This document shows, in pieces, positions 1-12,236 of a DNA stretch of 64,000 nt. The translations under genes and the position numbers were made by a program. The notes under the pieces are model-generated. The model searched no databases, had not been told where the DNA came from, and was given only the letters and a program-made list of their open reading frames with translations. Origin of the DNA: Pelomonas nitida (GTDB taxonomy: Bacteria > Pseudomonadota > Gammaproteobacteria > Burkholderiales > Burkholderiaceae_C); NCBI RefSeq assembly GCF_043555975.1, contig NZ_JBIGIA010000019.1, forward strand, positions 33,250 to 97,249. The letters are read 5' to 3'. Position 1 is the stretch's first letter. Every line of letters begins with the position of its first letter.

Positions 1-163
1 GTTCGAGCACACGCTGCGCCTCGTCGAGGCCTTGCAGAACGCCGGCAAGACCTTCGATCTGCAGATCTACCCCGGCAAGGCCCACGGCATTGCCGGCCGC
101 GCAGCGCGGCTGCACCTCTACCGCACGATGGACGCGTTCTTCGAGCGGCATCTCAAGCCATGA
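1..163 (+). CDS. S9 family (prolyl oligopeptidase-type) peptidase, C-terminal end
   Basis: Only the last 53 residues are in the window, read in the frame that begins at base 2 and ending with TGA at 161-163. The visible part has the end of an alpha/beta-hydrolase fold: an amphipathic helix, then IYPGKAHGI, where the His fits the catalytic His of the DPP IV/prolyl oligopeptidase family (usual form YPGxxHG), then a final helix ending FFERHLKP. The stop overlaps the next start by ATGA, so translation is probably coupled to the SUI1-like gene. The nucleophile and acid residues lie outside the window, so the family call rests on the His motif and the typical C-terminus. Confidence 0.7.
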   Translation, partial: FEHTLRLVEALQNAGKTFDLQIYPGKAHGIAGRAARLHLYRTMDAFFERHLKP

Positions 164-504
164 GCCTCGTCTACTCCACCGACTTCGGTCGTGCCTGCCC
201 CGGCTGCGGCCAGCCGGTGGCCCAGTGCGCCTGCAAGGCCAAGGCGCGGCCCGCGGGTGACGGCATCGTGCGCGTGCGCCGCGAGACGGCCGGCCGCAAG
301 GGCAAGGGGGTCACGGCCATCCACGGCCTGCCGCTGGACGATGCGGCGCTGGCGGCACTGGCCAAGCAACTGAAGGCCGCCTGCGGCAGTGGTGGCACGG
401 CCAAGGACGGCGTCGTCGAGATCCAGGGTGATCACCTGGAGACGGTGGTCCGCTGGCTGCAGGCGCGGCCCGAGGGCTGGACGGTCAAGCGCGCGGGCGG
501 TTAG
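160..504 (+). CDS. yciH: SUI1/eIF1-like translation factor (YciH family)
   Basis: The 114-residue length is the family norm. The N-terminus has a Cys-rich knuckle (CPGCG, CAC near residues 15-26), as in bacterial YciH. The SUI1 fold follows, with GRKGKGVTAI near residues 46-55, GSGGTAKDGVVEIQGDH near residues 77-93 and a terminal helix. YciH proteins resemble eukaryotic eIF1 and are thought to affect start-codon fidelity at the 30S P site. The start ATG overlaps the TGA of the upstream peptidase gene (ATGA). Confidence 0.9.
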   Translation: MSLVYSTDFGRACPGCGQPVAQCACKAKARPAGDGIVRVRRETAGRKGKGVTAIHGLPLDDAALAALAKQLKAACGSGGTAKDGVVEIQGDHLETVVRWLQARPEGWTVKRAGG

Positions 505-580
505 CGGCGGCTGCGCTGGGTAAGTCGCCGGTAATACCGCCGACGGCATGATGGCGCTCCCGATCTGAAACGGAGCTCTC

Positions 581-1387
581 GTGAACGTCACCGTCCCTTC
601 GCCCCTGCGCCCGCTGCCCCTGCTGTTTGTTGTTGCGGCGCTGGCGCCCGCAGTCTCCCGCGCCCAGGCGCCCGATGCGGCCGGCGCGCCCGGTGCCGAG
701 CCCTCCCGTTTCGCGCTCGGCGTGGGCGTGGCATCGCGGCAGTTCGCCTATGCCGGCAGGGAGCGCAAGAACCAGGCCCTGCCGATACTGCTGTACGAGA
801 ACAGCTGGGTTCGCGTGGCAGGCCTCGGGGCCGAGTTCAAGCTGTGGCGCCAGCCGCTGGGCACGGGCCAGGCGCTGACCGGCGGGCTGCGCATCAAGTA
901 CGACAACGAGGGCTTCGAGGCCGATGACTCGCCGCGCCTGGCCGGCATGGCCGAGCGCAAGGGCGGTTTCTGGGGCGGTGCCGCCGTTTCCTGGCGCAAC
1001 CCCGTGGCGCCGCTGACGCTGGAATGGCTGGCCGATCTCTCCGGCCACAGCAAGGGCAGCAAGCTGCAACTGCAGGCCGAACGCCGCTTCGGCTGGGGGC
1101 CGCTCGGGCTGACGCCGCGGGTGCAACTGCAGTGGCTGGACCGCAAGTACGTGGACTACTACTTCGGTGTGCGCGCCAGCGAGGCGACGGCCGACCGCGC
1201 GGCCTACGACGGCGCCTCGGCGCTGGCGGTGGAGGCGGGGCTGCGCATGGACTACGCGCTGGCTTTTCGCCACGCCGTCTTCCTCGACCTGAGCCGCACG
1301 CAACTGCCCGACGAGATCAAGCTCAGCCCCATCGTCGACCGCAAGGCCACGTCCCGCGTCATGGCGGGCTATCTGTACCGCTTCTGA
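581..1387 (+). CDS. MipA/OmpV family outer membrane protein
   Basis: 268 residues starting at a GTG with GGAG a few bases upstream. An N-terminal signal peptide (hydrophobic residues about 12-27, cleavage after SRAQA) is followed by a beta-rich barrel with the family pattern FALGVGVASR, then PILLYEN, and a C-terminus ending in an aromatic residue (AGYLYRF), typical of outer-membrane barrels. MipA is a scaffold that links murein transglycosylase MltA and PBP1B in E. coli; many paralogues are simply OmpV-like. It is followed after 11 bp by an OmpR-type regulator and its kinase, a common arrangement in which the two-component system probably controls the barrel gene. Confidence 0.9.
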   Translation: MNVTVPSPLRPLPLLFVVAALAPAVSRAQAPDAAGAPGAEPSRFALGVGVASRQFAYAGRERKNQALPILLYENSWVRVAGLGAEFKLWRQPLGTGQALTGGLRIKYDNEGFEADDSPRLAGMAERKGGFWGGAAVSWRNPVAPLTLEWLADLSGHSKGSKLQLQAERRFGWGPLGLTPRVQLQWLDRKYVDYYFGVRASEATADRAAYDGASALAVEAGLRMDYALAFRHAVFLDLSRTQLPDEIKLSPIVDRKATSRVMAGYLYRF

Positions 1388-1398
1388 TCCCGGCACCG

Positions 1399-2065
<667 letters not shown>

Positions 2066-2085
<20 letters not shown>

Positions 2086-3412
2086 CCTGCGCCGCCGGCT
2101 GCTGTGGACCTTTGTCGGTGGCATGGTGGTGAGCGCGGCGCTGGTGGCGGGCACCGTGGCGGTGCTGGTGCGCCCGTTCAACAGCTACCTGCTGGAGCGT
2201 GGCGCCGATCGCTTTGTTCACGGGCTGGCTCGCCAGGTGCAGTTCGATGCCAGCGGCCAACCGGTGGGCCTGACGGCCAAGGTCGAGCCCTGGATGTTCA
2301 ACAGCATGGGGCAGGAGGTGGCCATGCGCGTTGTCGACGACACGGGGCGCGTGGCATTTGCACCCGATGCAGATGCGCGCTCGCTCATCTCCGGGCAGCG
2401 CGAGCCAGGCCAGCGCCCATTCACGCTGGTGCGAGACGGTGTGGCGATGCACGCGGCGGTCGCAACGCTGCAGCATGGCGGGAGGGAGTGGCAGGTGCAG
2501 TTCGCCGTCAGCGATCGCCTCATGGACCGCATGCGCGACTCCATCGGCCTGCCCGCGCTGTCGCAGGGCATGCTGGCCTTGTGCGTGGTGTTCCTGCTGG
2601 TCTTCCTGGTCACGGTCCACATCACGCTGCGGCGCGCGCTCGCACCGCTCAGCGCGGCCTCGGAGGCGGCGCGCCGCATCACGCCGCGCACACTGGACGA
2701 GCGCATGAGCGAAGCCCAGCAGCCGGTCGAGATCCGGCCCATGGTGCAGGCGTTCAATCAGGCGCTGGACCGCCTGGCCCACGGCTTTCGCACGCAGCAG
2801 GAGTTTCTTGCCAGTGCGGCCCATGAGCTGAAGACGCCGCTCGCGTTGATCCGCGCGCAGGTCGAGCTGGGGCCGCACGACGAACGGCGGACCCACCTGC
2901 TGCAGGACGTGGACCGCATGGCGCGGCAGGTGCAGCAGTTGCTGCTGCTGGCGGAGGTCAGCGAGCCGCAGAACTACCGCATCGAGGCGATCGACCCGCT
3001 GCCGACGGTGCGCGAGGCGTTCGACTTCATGGCCCGTGTGGCGGAGCGACGCGGTGTGTACCTCGGGCTGCGCGTGGGCAACGGCGTGCGTCAGTGGAAC
3101 GCCGACCGCAGCGCGTTGTTCACGCTGCTGAAGAACCTGCTGGAGAACGCCATCCAGCACAGCCCCGCCGGTGGTGTCGTGGCGCTGACGGTGCGGCCGG
3201 ACGGGTTCGGGGTCAGTGACGAGGGCCCGGGCGTGCGGCCCGAGCACCTGTCGCGTCTGTTCGACCGGTTCTGGCGCGCGCCGGGCGGCGGCAGTGACGG
3301 GGCCGGCCTGGGGTTGGCCATCTGCGCCGAGATCGCGACGGCGCATGGCTGGCGCATCGTGCCGCACATGCCCGATCGCGGGCTGGAAATGGCCGTGCGC
3401 ATGGGCCCGTGA
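2066..3412 (+). CDS. Two-component sensor histidine kinase
   Basis: About 448 residues from ATG 2066; ATGs at 2048, 2054 and 2069 are also in frame and no Shine-Dalgarno decides between them. TM1 is at about 12-35, a periplasmic sensing segment at about 36-165, TM2 at about 168-190, then a linker. The dimerisation domain has ASAAHELKTP with H253 as phospho-acceptor. The ATPase domain has NLLENAIQHSP (N box), DEGPGVRPEH (G1), FDRFWR (F box) and GAGLGLAI (G2). The start overlaps the end of the response-regulator gene, so the two are probably translationally coupled and form a cognate pair. Confidence 0.93.
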
Positions 3413-3442
3413 GCTGGCGGTAGCGTGCCGCCAGGGGGAGGC

Positions 3443-3976
3443 CTAATTCAGCCCTTGCTTGGCGCGCTCGCGCGCGAGGTAGTTGGCCTGCGCCTGGTCG
3501 CGCTCGCGCTGCAGCCGGGCCTCCCGGGTCTCCCAGTCACCGCAGCTGAAGTACGAGCCGCCGAACAGCCAGCCGAAGACGCTGGAGCCGTCGATCGCGC
3601 GGGCGTTGCCACCCACGCACACCATGGCGGCCTTGGAGCCGCTTTCTGCGGCCAGCGTCTCCTGCACGAGCATGGAGCGTGACAGCAGCACCGAGGCCGG
3701 CATGGCGACCGCCAGCAGCACGCCGCCGATGACGACGCCCTTGGCCCAACGGGGCAGCCCGGCGTTCCTGGCGGGGATGGCCGTGCCCTGCGCACGCGGG
3801 CCAGCGCCTGGCCGAGTCGCTGCAGCAGCCCCCGCTGCCGCGGCATTCGCGCGCGTCGGCCGCGTGGACGACGGGGCCTGGGGTCGCGGGGTGCCGCCTT
3901 CCAGCACACGGGGCCGGGCCGCCGTGGGCGGGTCGGCGGGCTGCGTGCTGGGGAAGGAACGGGTGTCGGTGGGCAT
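3443..3976 (-). CDS. Hypothetical single-pass membrane protein
   Basis: 177 residues, no family recognised. Residues 1-75 are Pro/Ala/Arg-rich and look disordered. One hydrophobic segment follows (about 83-103: VVIGGVLLAVAMPASVLL), then a C-terminal domain with Cys in VCVGGNAR and YFSCGDW, and a charged helix at the end (RLQRERDQAQANYLARERAKQ). The layout suggests a disordered cytoplasmic arm with a small external domain that may form a disulfide. It converges with the kinase gene and is divergent from dbpA. That it is coding is supported by low-complexity but gap-free sequence and the membrane segment. Confidence 0.65.
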   Translation of the reverse strand: MPTDTRSFPSTQPADPPTAARPRVLEGGTPRPQAPSSTRPTRANAAAAGAAAATRPGAGPRAQGTAIPARNAGLPRWAKGVVIGGVLLAVAMPASVLLSRSMLVQETLAAESGSKAAMVCVGGNARAIDGSSVFGWLFGGSYFSCGDWETREARLQRERDQAQANYLARERAKQGLN

Positions 3977-4110
3977 CGGGTTAGGCGGGGGGCTTGGGCA
4001 CCCGGAGCGGATGCTAGGGATCGAGCGTCGGCGAGAACGTGACCAAATGCAAATGGCGGCCGATCAGCGGCGGGAACCGGGCAGGAAGTCACACCCACGA
4101 CAATCGCGTC

Positions 4111-5511
<1,401 letters not shown>

Positions 5512-5688
5512 GAGGCTGAGAAGCAATTCAGCACGCCCGCCTTGCTGCCCGAAAGCCGCCTCTCGTCGTTGTAGATCCTCGCCGTGGCACGAGCTACGGC
5601 TGCGCTTTGGGACGCCCGTTCGGCCGCGCCGAATTCGCTCTCACCCCCTGAGCTTTGCGCGCCCCGGGGCCGGGGCTACATTGCGGGC

Positions 5689-6612
5689 ATGTCGCGCCGC
5701 CGCCGTTCGCTGCCGGTCTTGCTGGGGTTCAGCATCCTGCTGGGTGCGATGGGCTGCGCGGCCGTGCGGGCGATGGCCGCACCCGCCACGCCGCCAGCGG
5801 CGCTGGTCGTGACGCTGCGCGCGCCGGACAGCCGCGTCGACCTGCGCAACGCCTTCGTCCGCGACGCGGTGGAGCTGGCGCTGACTCGCACGCAGGTGAG
5901 TGACGGGCCCTTCCGCTTGGCGGTGACCAAGCCGATGAACAAGGCGCGTGCGCTGCTGGAAGCGGAGCGGCAGGTGGAGCCCAATCTGCTCGTCGCGACC
6001 AGCACCGAGAACGGGCGCGATGCGGGGCTGGTGCCAGTGCGTTTCCCCATCCACCTGGGCACCAACCGCTACCGCGTCTGCTTCGTGCATGCGCCCCGCC
6101 AGCCCGCCGTGCGTGCGGTCGACAGTGTGGCGGCGCTGGCGCAGCTGCGCATCGTGCAGGGCCGCAACTGGCCCGATGTGGAGGTGCTGCGCGCCAATGG
6201 GCTGGATGTGGCGGAAGTCGGCACCTATGACGCCATGTTCAAGATGGTGGCCTTGGGCCGGGCCGACCTGTTCTGCCGCAACGTGCTGGAGATCGGCCAC
6301 GAGATCCAGACCCATGAGGGCGCGGCCGGCCTTGCGCTCGAGGACAGCCTGCTGCTGTCCTACGACCTGCCGCAATACCTCTACACGCATGCCGACAACC
6401 GTGAAGCCATCGACCGCGTGGAGCGAGGCTTGAAGCTCGCATTCAGCGACGGTTCGCTGCAGGCCTTGCTGCGCCGCTACATGAAGTCGTCGCTGGCGCT
6501 GCTCAAGCTGCCGCAGCGCCGCCTGCTCGCGTTGCAGGTGCCTGCGTCGATGCGTGTGGAGATGGACGACCGACCTTACCAGATCGACCTGTTGCGCAAG
6601 CCCAGCCGGTGA
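5689..6612 (+). CDS. Periplasmic solute-binding-like protein
   Basis: 307 residues from ATG 5689, preceded by a weak ribosome site. A signal peptide with an Arg-rich start (MSRRRRSLPV) and a hydrophobic core to about residue 30 directs export. The body resembles type 3 extracellular solute-binding proteins (LVVTLRAPDSR start, FPIHLGTNRYRVCF, AELRADLFC-like region). Permease and ATPase genes are absent, so it may be an orphan binding protein or a sensor input rather than part of an ABC transporter. The ligand is unknown. Confidence 0.7.
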   Translation: MSRRRRSLPVLLGFSILLGAMGCAAVRAMAAPATPPAALVVTLRAPDSRVDLRNAFVRDAVELALTRTQVSDGPFRLAVTKPMNKARALLEAERQVEPNLLVATSTENGRDAGLVPVRFPIHLGTNRYRVCFVHAPRQPAVRAVDSVAALAQLRIVQGRNWPDVEVLRANGLDVAEVGTYDAMFKMVALGRADLFCRNVLEIGHEIQTHEGAAGLALEDSLLLSYDLPQYLYTHADNREAIDRVERGLKLAFSDGSLQALLRRYMKSSLALLKLPQRRLLALQVPASMRVEMDDRPYQIDLLRKPSR

Positions 6613-6739
6613 GCCGAGCTGGCCGTGACATCTTGGCGCGCCAGCCTGTGATCGCGGGGGCGCACCACCGGCACCGCGACGTTTTCACGCGTGCCCGACC
6701 CCCTGGGCGCCTAGTCTGACTTCCAGACGAGGTGCCGAC

Positions 6740-6961
6740 ATGAACTCACGCCCCATGCCCTTGATGCCCCTGATGCCCGACGACTACGAACTGCGCTTCG
6801 AGTCGTTGTTCCACGCCGGTCGCGCACTGGCCTTTCCCTGCGATGCGCAGGGGGGCGTGCGGCTGGACTCGCTCAGCGACAAGGCGCTGCAGAACTACCT
6901 GTTCGCCCGCGCCGTCGTCGGGCGCGACTACGCGACGCCCACCGTGCAGCGTCGCCATTGA
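6740..6961 (+). CDS. Small conserved hypothetical protein
   Basis: 73 residues. After a short Met/Pro-rich start (MPLMPLMP) comes a compact segment with DDYELRFESLFHAGRALAFPCD and a helix DSLSDKALQNYLFARAVVGRDYATP. A GAGGTG ribosome site lies about 8 bases before the ATG (AGACGAGGTGCCGACATG). Small proteins of this pattern occur in Burkholderiales, but no function is known to me. It converges with the following minus-strand gene. Confidence 0.65.
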   Translation: MNSRPMPLMPLMPDDYELRFESLFHAGRALAFPCDAQGGVRLDSLSDKALQNYLFARAVVGRDYATPTVQRRH

Positions 6962-6965
6962 GCGG

Positions 6966-7271
6966 TCAATCGCCAATGCAGCGGATCGCGGTGCCGGTCC
7001 GGTGGGCGGTGCTGAAAAAGTGCGCGAGGCGCAGCACCAGCGGTGCGAAGCCCTTGCCAGCCTGGGCGCCGTAGCGCGCATGGAGCACCAACAGCTCGTG
7101 AACCAGCGCGCCGGCTTGTTCGGCGTCGATGTTGAACGCCTCGTAGAACCTGGCCCACAAGGCGTTCAACTGCGGGAAGTCGCCGGGGGCTTGCGATGCC
7201 AGCGAAAAGACGTAGGCGTCCTGCTCGCTGATGGCTTCGTGCCGATCAGCGGCATAGAGGTCGAATGCCAT
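6966..7271 (-). CDS. Hypothetical protein
   Basis: 101 residues, predicted soluble and mainly helical, with no signal peptide or membrane segment. The central helix region reads ARFYEAFNIDAEQAGALVHELL. No family recognised. It lies 31 bp downstream of glnS on the same strand, so it may be co-transcribed, and its stop is 4 bp from the convergent 73-residue gene. Confidence 0.6.
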   Translation of the reverse strand: MAFDLYAADRHEAISEQDAYVFSLASQAPGDFPQLNALWARFYEAFNIDAEQAGALVHELLVLHARYGAQAGKGFAPLVLRLAHFFSTAHRTGTAIRCIGD

Positions 7272-7302
7272 GGCAGCGCGATCAGGCTGACGGCAGTGCC
7301 GC

Positions 7303-9087
<1,785 letters not shown>

Positions 9088-9128
9088 ATGGAAGCGGGCC
9101 GTGTCCCAGGCCCGCGATGCCGCCGATT

Positions 9129-9944
9129 CTAAGGACGCTGCGGCTCCAGGCGAAGCGGCAGCCGCACATGGGCCAGCCCGATGCTGATCCAGACCGCCAC
9201 GCTGAAGTAGGCCGTCATCCAGACCACCTCGCTGCGCCAGTGCGCCCAGTCGTGCGACACCGTCCAGCGACCGGAGGCATCGGCCAAGCCGGCCGCCAGC
9301 GTCGGGTAGACGCGGCCGGCCGCTTCATCGGCGATCCAGCGCGCCCAGTACATGGGCACGTCCACGGCGAACATGTAGGCCGCATACAACGCCCCGGCCA
9401 CCATGGCCAGCGCCAGCCAGCGGCGGCCGCGCGCGCCGGCCTGCGGCCACATCGCGCCCATGGCCAGCACGCTGAACACGGCCGCCAGGCCCCACAGCGT
9501 CTCCTCGACGACGTGGCCGAGGTTGCAGGTCGTCAGCACCGCGTACCAGGAATGCACTTCGGCGATGGCGATCATCGGCACGATGGCATGCGCCACCTTG
9601 AGGCTGAAGCGATGCCCGGTCGTCAGCGCCGCGCCGCGCAGCAGCAGCGCCCATTGCGCAGCAAAGCTCAGTTCGGCGATCGTGGCGACCGTGCGGCCGA
9701 TCATGACGCTCGACGCCCAGCTGTCCACCATGACGACGCGTGGCACATCGAACACCGGCAGGAAGGACCGGTAGCCGCACCCCAGCACGTACAGCGCCGA
9801 CAGCAGCAGCTGCAGGCGTTGATGGGGCCAGGTCGTGCCGTCGGGGCGATTGCGGTGCAACCAGGCGGTTGATGCCGTCCAGGCGATCAGGTTCAGGCCG
9901 GCGATGGCGCACAGCAGGTGCCACCAGTAGGTTGCGTTCGTCAT
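9129..9944 (-). CDS. Multi-pass membrane protein of unknown function
   Basis: 271 residues from ATG 9944, chosen because a GAGGAGA ribosome site sits just upstream; a GTG at 9959 is in frame but overlaps that site. About seven hydrophobic helices are visible, starting WWHLLCAIAGLNLIAW, with charged loops (WLHRNRPDG, GARGRRW). Trp, His and Tyr are frequent in the predicted membrane regions. I do not recognise a family. It lies downstream of the small basic protein gene at 9956 on the same strand with a 12-bp gap, so the two may be co-transcribed. Confidence 0.7.
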   Translation of the reverse strand: MTNATYWWHLLCAIAGLNLIAWTASTAWLHRNRPDGTTWPHQRLQLLLSALYVLGCGYRSFLPVFDVPRVVMVDSWASSVMIGRTVATIAELSFAAQWALLLRGAALTTGHRFSLKVAHAIVPMIAIAEVHSWYAVLTTCNLGHVVEETLWGLAAVFSVLAMGAMWPQAGARGRRWLALAMVAGALYAAYMFAVDVPMYWARWIADEAAGRVYPTLAAGLADASGRWTVSHDWAHWRSEVVWMTAYFSVAVWISIGLAHVRLPLRLEPQRP

Positions 9945-9955
9945 GGCATGTCTCC

Positions 9956-10210
9956 TCACTCTGTCTTGCGGGGTCGCCCGGTCTTGACCGGCTCCAGCCC
10001 GTCCAGCGCCGCGGCCAGTGCCGGGGCGTCCAGCAGGGCCAACGCTCGCAGACCGGCGCGCAGCAGCTCGCTTTTCTTGGCTTCGCGTTTCACGTCGTGC
10101 AGTCGGTGCTTGAGCTCGGCGATGAGCGCGTAGTCCGACTGGGGCATCGTGAAACCGTCGCGAACGAGCTTGGCGCGTTCGACAGGGGCGTTCTTGGGCT
10201 TGGGGCTCAT
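9956..10210 (-). CDS. Small basic protein, possible DNA-binding autoregulator
   Basis: 84 residues, Lys/Arg-rich. The middle is strongly helical (DYALIAELKHRLHDVKREAKKSE), followed by LLRAGLRALALL, and the C-terminus has an AT-hook-like TGRPRKTE. The helix pattern recalls small ribbon-helix-helix or nucleoid-associated proteins, but this is only resemblance. A near-perfect 13-bp inverted repeat (10212-10243) begins one base upstream of the start codon, leaving no room for a normal ribosome site. That arrangement suggests a short-leader or leaderless transcript under self-repression. The membrane-protein gene follows closely on the same strand. Confidence 0.7.
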   Translation of the reverse strand: MSPKPKNAPVERAKLVRDGFTMPQSDYALIAELKHRLHDVKREAKKSELLRAGLRALALLDAPALAAALDGLEPVKTGRPRKTE

Positions 10211-10211
10211 A

Positions 10212-10243
10212 AAGATGAAAACGGTTTATACCGTTTACATCTT
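10212..10243. promoter_or_regulatory. Inverted repeat, probable operator of the 84-residue protein gene
   Basis: Left arm AAGATGAAAACGG (10212-10224) and right arm CCGTTTACATCTT (10231-10243) pair over 13 bp with one mismatch around TTTATA. On the minus strand the spacer reads TATAAA, a good -10 hexamer, which would put the transcription start a few bases before the ATG at 10210. An operator over the -10 element with a nearly leaderless transcript is inferred; the repeat itself is directly visible. Confidence 0.65.
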
Positions 10244-10278
10244 CGCCGATGCTGTAGGACGACAGCCGGATTCGAGAA

Positions 10279-11058
10279 CTACTGCGCCTTGAAGCGCGCC
10301 GCGTGCAGCCGGCTGACGGTCAGCGTCTCCGGTCGCTGGCGGAGTTGCAGCAGCACGGTGCCGTTGTCCTGCCGCTGCGCGCGGGCGACGGCGTCTACGT
10401 TGACGATGGTGGCGCGGTGGATCTGCCAGAAGCGGGCCGGGTCCAGCTGCGGGGCCAGCTCGCGCAGGGGCTGGCGCACCCAGTAGTCCCGCCCGGCCGT
10501 CACGGCGCGAACGTATTTGTCGGCGGCTTCCAGGTACAGCAGCTCGTCCACCGGCACGAGCTCCACGGTGTCGCCCATGGCGGCTTGCAGATGGCGCAGC
10601 CTCGGCGGGGGCGTGGCCTGGTCGAGCAGCAGCTGGCGCAGCGTGGCCAGCGTCGCGTCGCCCGCGCCGGGCTGAGCCAGGCGCGCCTGCAGCCGGGCCA
10701 CGCTGCGGGCCAGCCGTTCGGGCGTGACCGGCTTGAGCAGGTAGTCGGCGGCCGCCGCATCGAAGGCCTGCAGCGCGTACTGGTCGTAGGCCGTCACGAA
10801 GACGAACAAGGGCAGGGGGCCGGCGTCGCCGGGCCAGTCCTCGGCGATGGCCTGGGCCGCCTGCAGCCCGGTCAGGCCCGGCATGCGGATGTCCAGGAAG
10901 CAGACCTGGGGCCGGTGCAGCAGCGCCTGGGCCACGGCCGCCGTGCCGCTGCCGGCCTGGGCCAGCACGCGCAGCGCCGGCCAGGCGATGGCGAGGTCGG
11001 CTCGCAGGCTGTCGGCGAGCCGGGGTTCGTCTTCGGCGATGAGGGCGGTGGCGTTCAT
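10279..11058 (-). CDS. LytTR-type response regulator
   Basis: 259 residues. The receiver (about 1-125) has acidic residues in IAEDEP, D56 in FLDIRMPG and the conserved Lys in LLKPV. The C-terminal LytTR DNA-binding domain (about 155-255) has VDELLYLEAADKYV, RQPLRELAPQL and FWQIHRATIVNVDAV, typical of AlgR/LytT regulators. Its start overlaps the stop of the upstream kinase gene by ATGA, which identifies the partner. Confidence 0.93.
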   Translation of the reverse strand: MNATALIAEDEPRLADSLRADLAIAWPALRVLAQAGSGTAAVAQALLHRPQVCFLDIRMPGLTGLQAAQAIAEDWPGDAGPLPLFVFVTAYDQYALQAFDAAAADYLLKPVTPERLARSVARLQARLAQPGAGDATLATLRQLLLDQATPPPRLRHLQAAMGDTVELVPVDELLYLEAADKYVRAVTAGRDYWVRQPLRELAPQLDPARFWQIHRATIVNVDAVARAQRQDNGTVLLQLRQRPETLTVSRLHAARFKAQ

Positions 11059-12125
11059 GACGGGAGTTCGATGCGCGCGATGCTGCCGCCTGCGGGCCGG
11101 GGCAGCAGCGCGAAGCGGGCGGCGTCGCCGTAATGGTGAGCGAGGCGTTCACGCACCTGGGTCAGGCCGAAGCCGGTGCCGGCTGTTGCGGGCGGCTGGG
11201 TCTCGGCGAGGCCCGCGCCGGTGTCGGCCACTTCCAGCAGCAGCCGTTGGCCCTGGCGGGATGCCGATACGCGCAGCTCGCCGCCGGCCTCGTGCGGTTC
11301 CAGGCCGTGCTTGACCGCGTTCTCCACCAGCGGTTGCAGCAGCAGCGGCGGGATGGCCACGCCGGCCAGGCTGGCCGGCAGGTCCAGGTGCACCTGCAGC
11401 CGCGCGCCCATGCGCAGCTGCATGAGCGCGAGGTAGTCCGCCAGCCGTGCGAACTCCTGGGCCAGCGCGTGCTCCGTGGCGCGGCTGGCTTGCAGCGTGG
11501 CGCGCAGGTAGTCGATGAGCCGGTCCAGCATCTGCTGGGCTTCGTCGGGCTGCAGCTTGATGAGCACGCGCAGGTGGGCCAGCGTGTTGAAGAGCATGTG
11601 CGGCTCCAGCTGGCTCTGCAGCAGCGCGAGCCGGGCCTCGGCGGCCTGGCGTTGGGCCTCGGCCTGGGCCAGGCGCAGCGCGTTGAGCTTGAACATGGCG
11701 ATGAACACGAGCGAGCCCAACAGCGCGGTCAGCAGCGTGAAGGCGAGCGAGCGTGTCGCGCGCTGATCGCCGAGGTTCCAGGGCGCGATGGAGTGCTGAC
11801 CGGTGATGAGGTCGGCCAGCGCGATGCCACCCGTGTAGCCCGCGACGGCACCGACCATCAGGCAGGGCAGCATCAGCGCCCAGCCGGCCCAAGCGCGGCG
11901 CAGCACGATGTCGTCGCCCCAGCAGCGCGCCAGCCCGCGCGCGGCGGCCGCTTGCAGCAGCGAGACATAGGCCGAGATCTGCACGCCGATGCAGAACGAA
12001 TAGAGCATGCCCGTCCAGAAGCCCTCGCCGCGGGCCAGGTAGTTCAGCAGGCCGACAGCCATGCAGATGGCCACGGTGCCGCCCACGTGGGCGCGCCAGT
12101 CGTAGCGGATGTGCTGGGTGGTCAT
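11055..12125 (-). CDS. LytS/YehU-type membrane histidine kinase
   Basis: 356 residues. About four membrane helices lie in residues 15-160 (including ICMAVGLLNYLA, AWAGWALMLPCLMVGAV and LAFTLLTALLGSLVFIAMF). The His_kinase domain follows, with the phospho-acceptor His in LQSQLEPHMLFNTL, then PLVENAVKHGLEP (N box) and TGTGFGLTQVRERL (G box). This is the standard partner of LytTR regulators; the overlapping regulator gene confirms the pairing. The signal sensed by the membrane part is unknown. Confidence 0.93.
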   Translation of the reverse strand: MTTQHIRYDWRAHVGGTVAICMAVGLLNYLARGEGFWTGMLYSFCIGVQISAYVSLLQAAAARGLARCWGDDIVLRRAWAGWALMLPCLMVGAVAGYTGGIALADLITGQHSIAPWNLGDQRATRSLAFTLLTALLGSLVFIAMFKLNALRLAQAEAQRQAAEARLALLQSQLEPHMLFNTLAHLRVLIKLQPDEAQQMLDRLIDYLRATLQASRATEHALAQEFARLADYLALMQLRMGARLQVHLDLPASLAGVAIPPLLLQPLVENAVKHGLEPHEAGGELRVSASRQGQRLLLEVADTGAGLAETQPPATAGTGFGLTQVRERLAHHYGDAARFALLPRPAGGSIARIELPS

Positions 12126-12236
12126 CGGGCCAGCATGATGCCCTGTGCGGCGCGGCGCCAGCCGCCGGCGATGAACGGCGTGGGGGCGGCGCGAAGCGGC
12201 CGCAGGCGGGCGCCAGCGGGGCGGCCCGCCGGGCGC

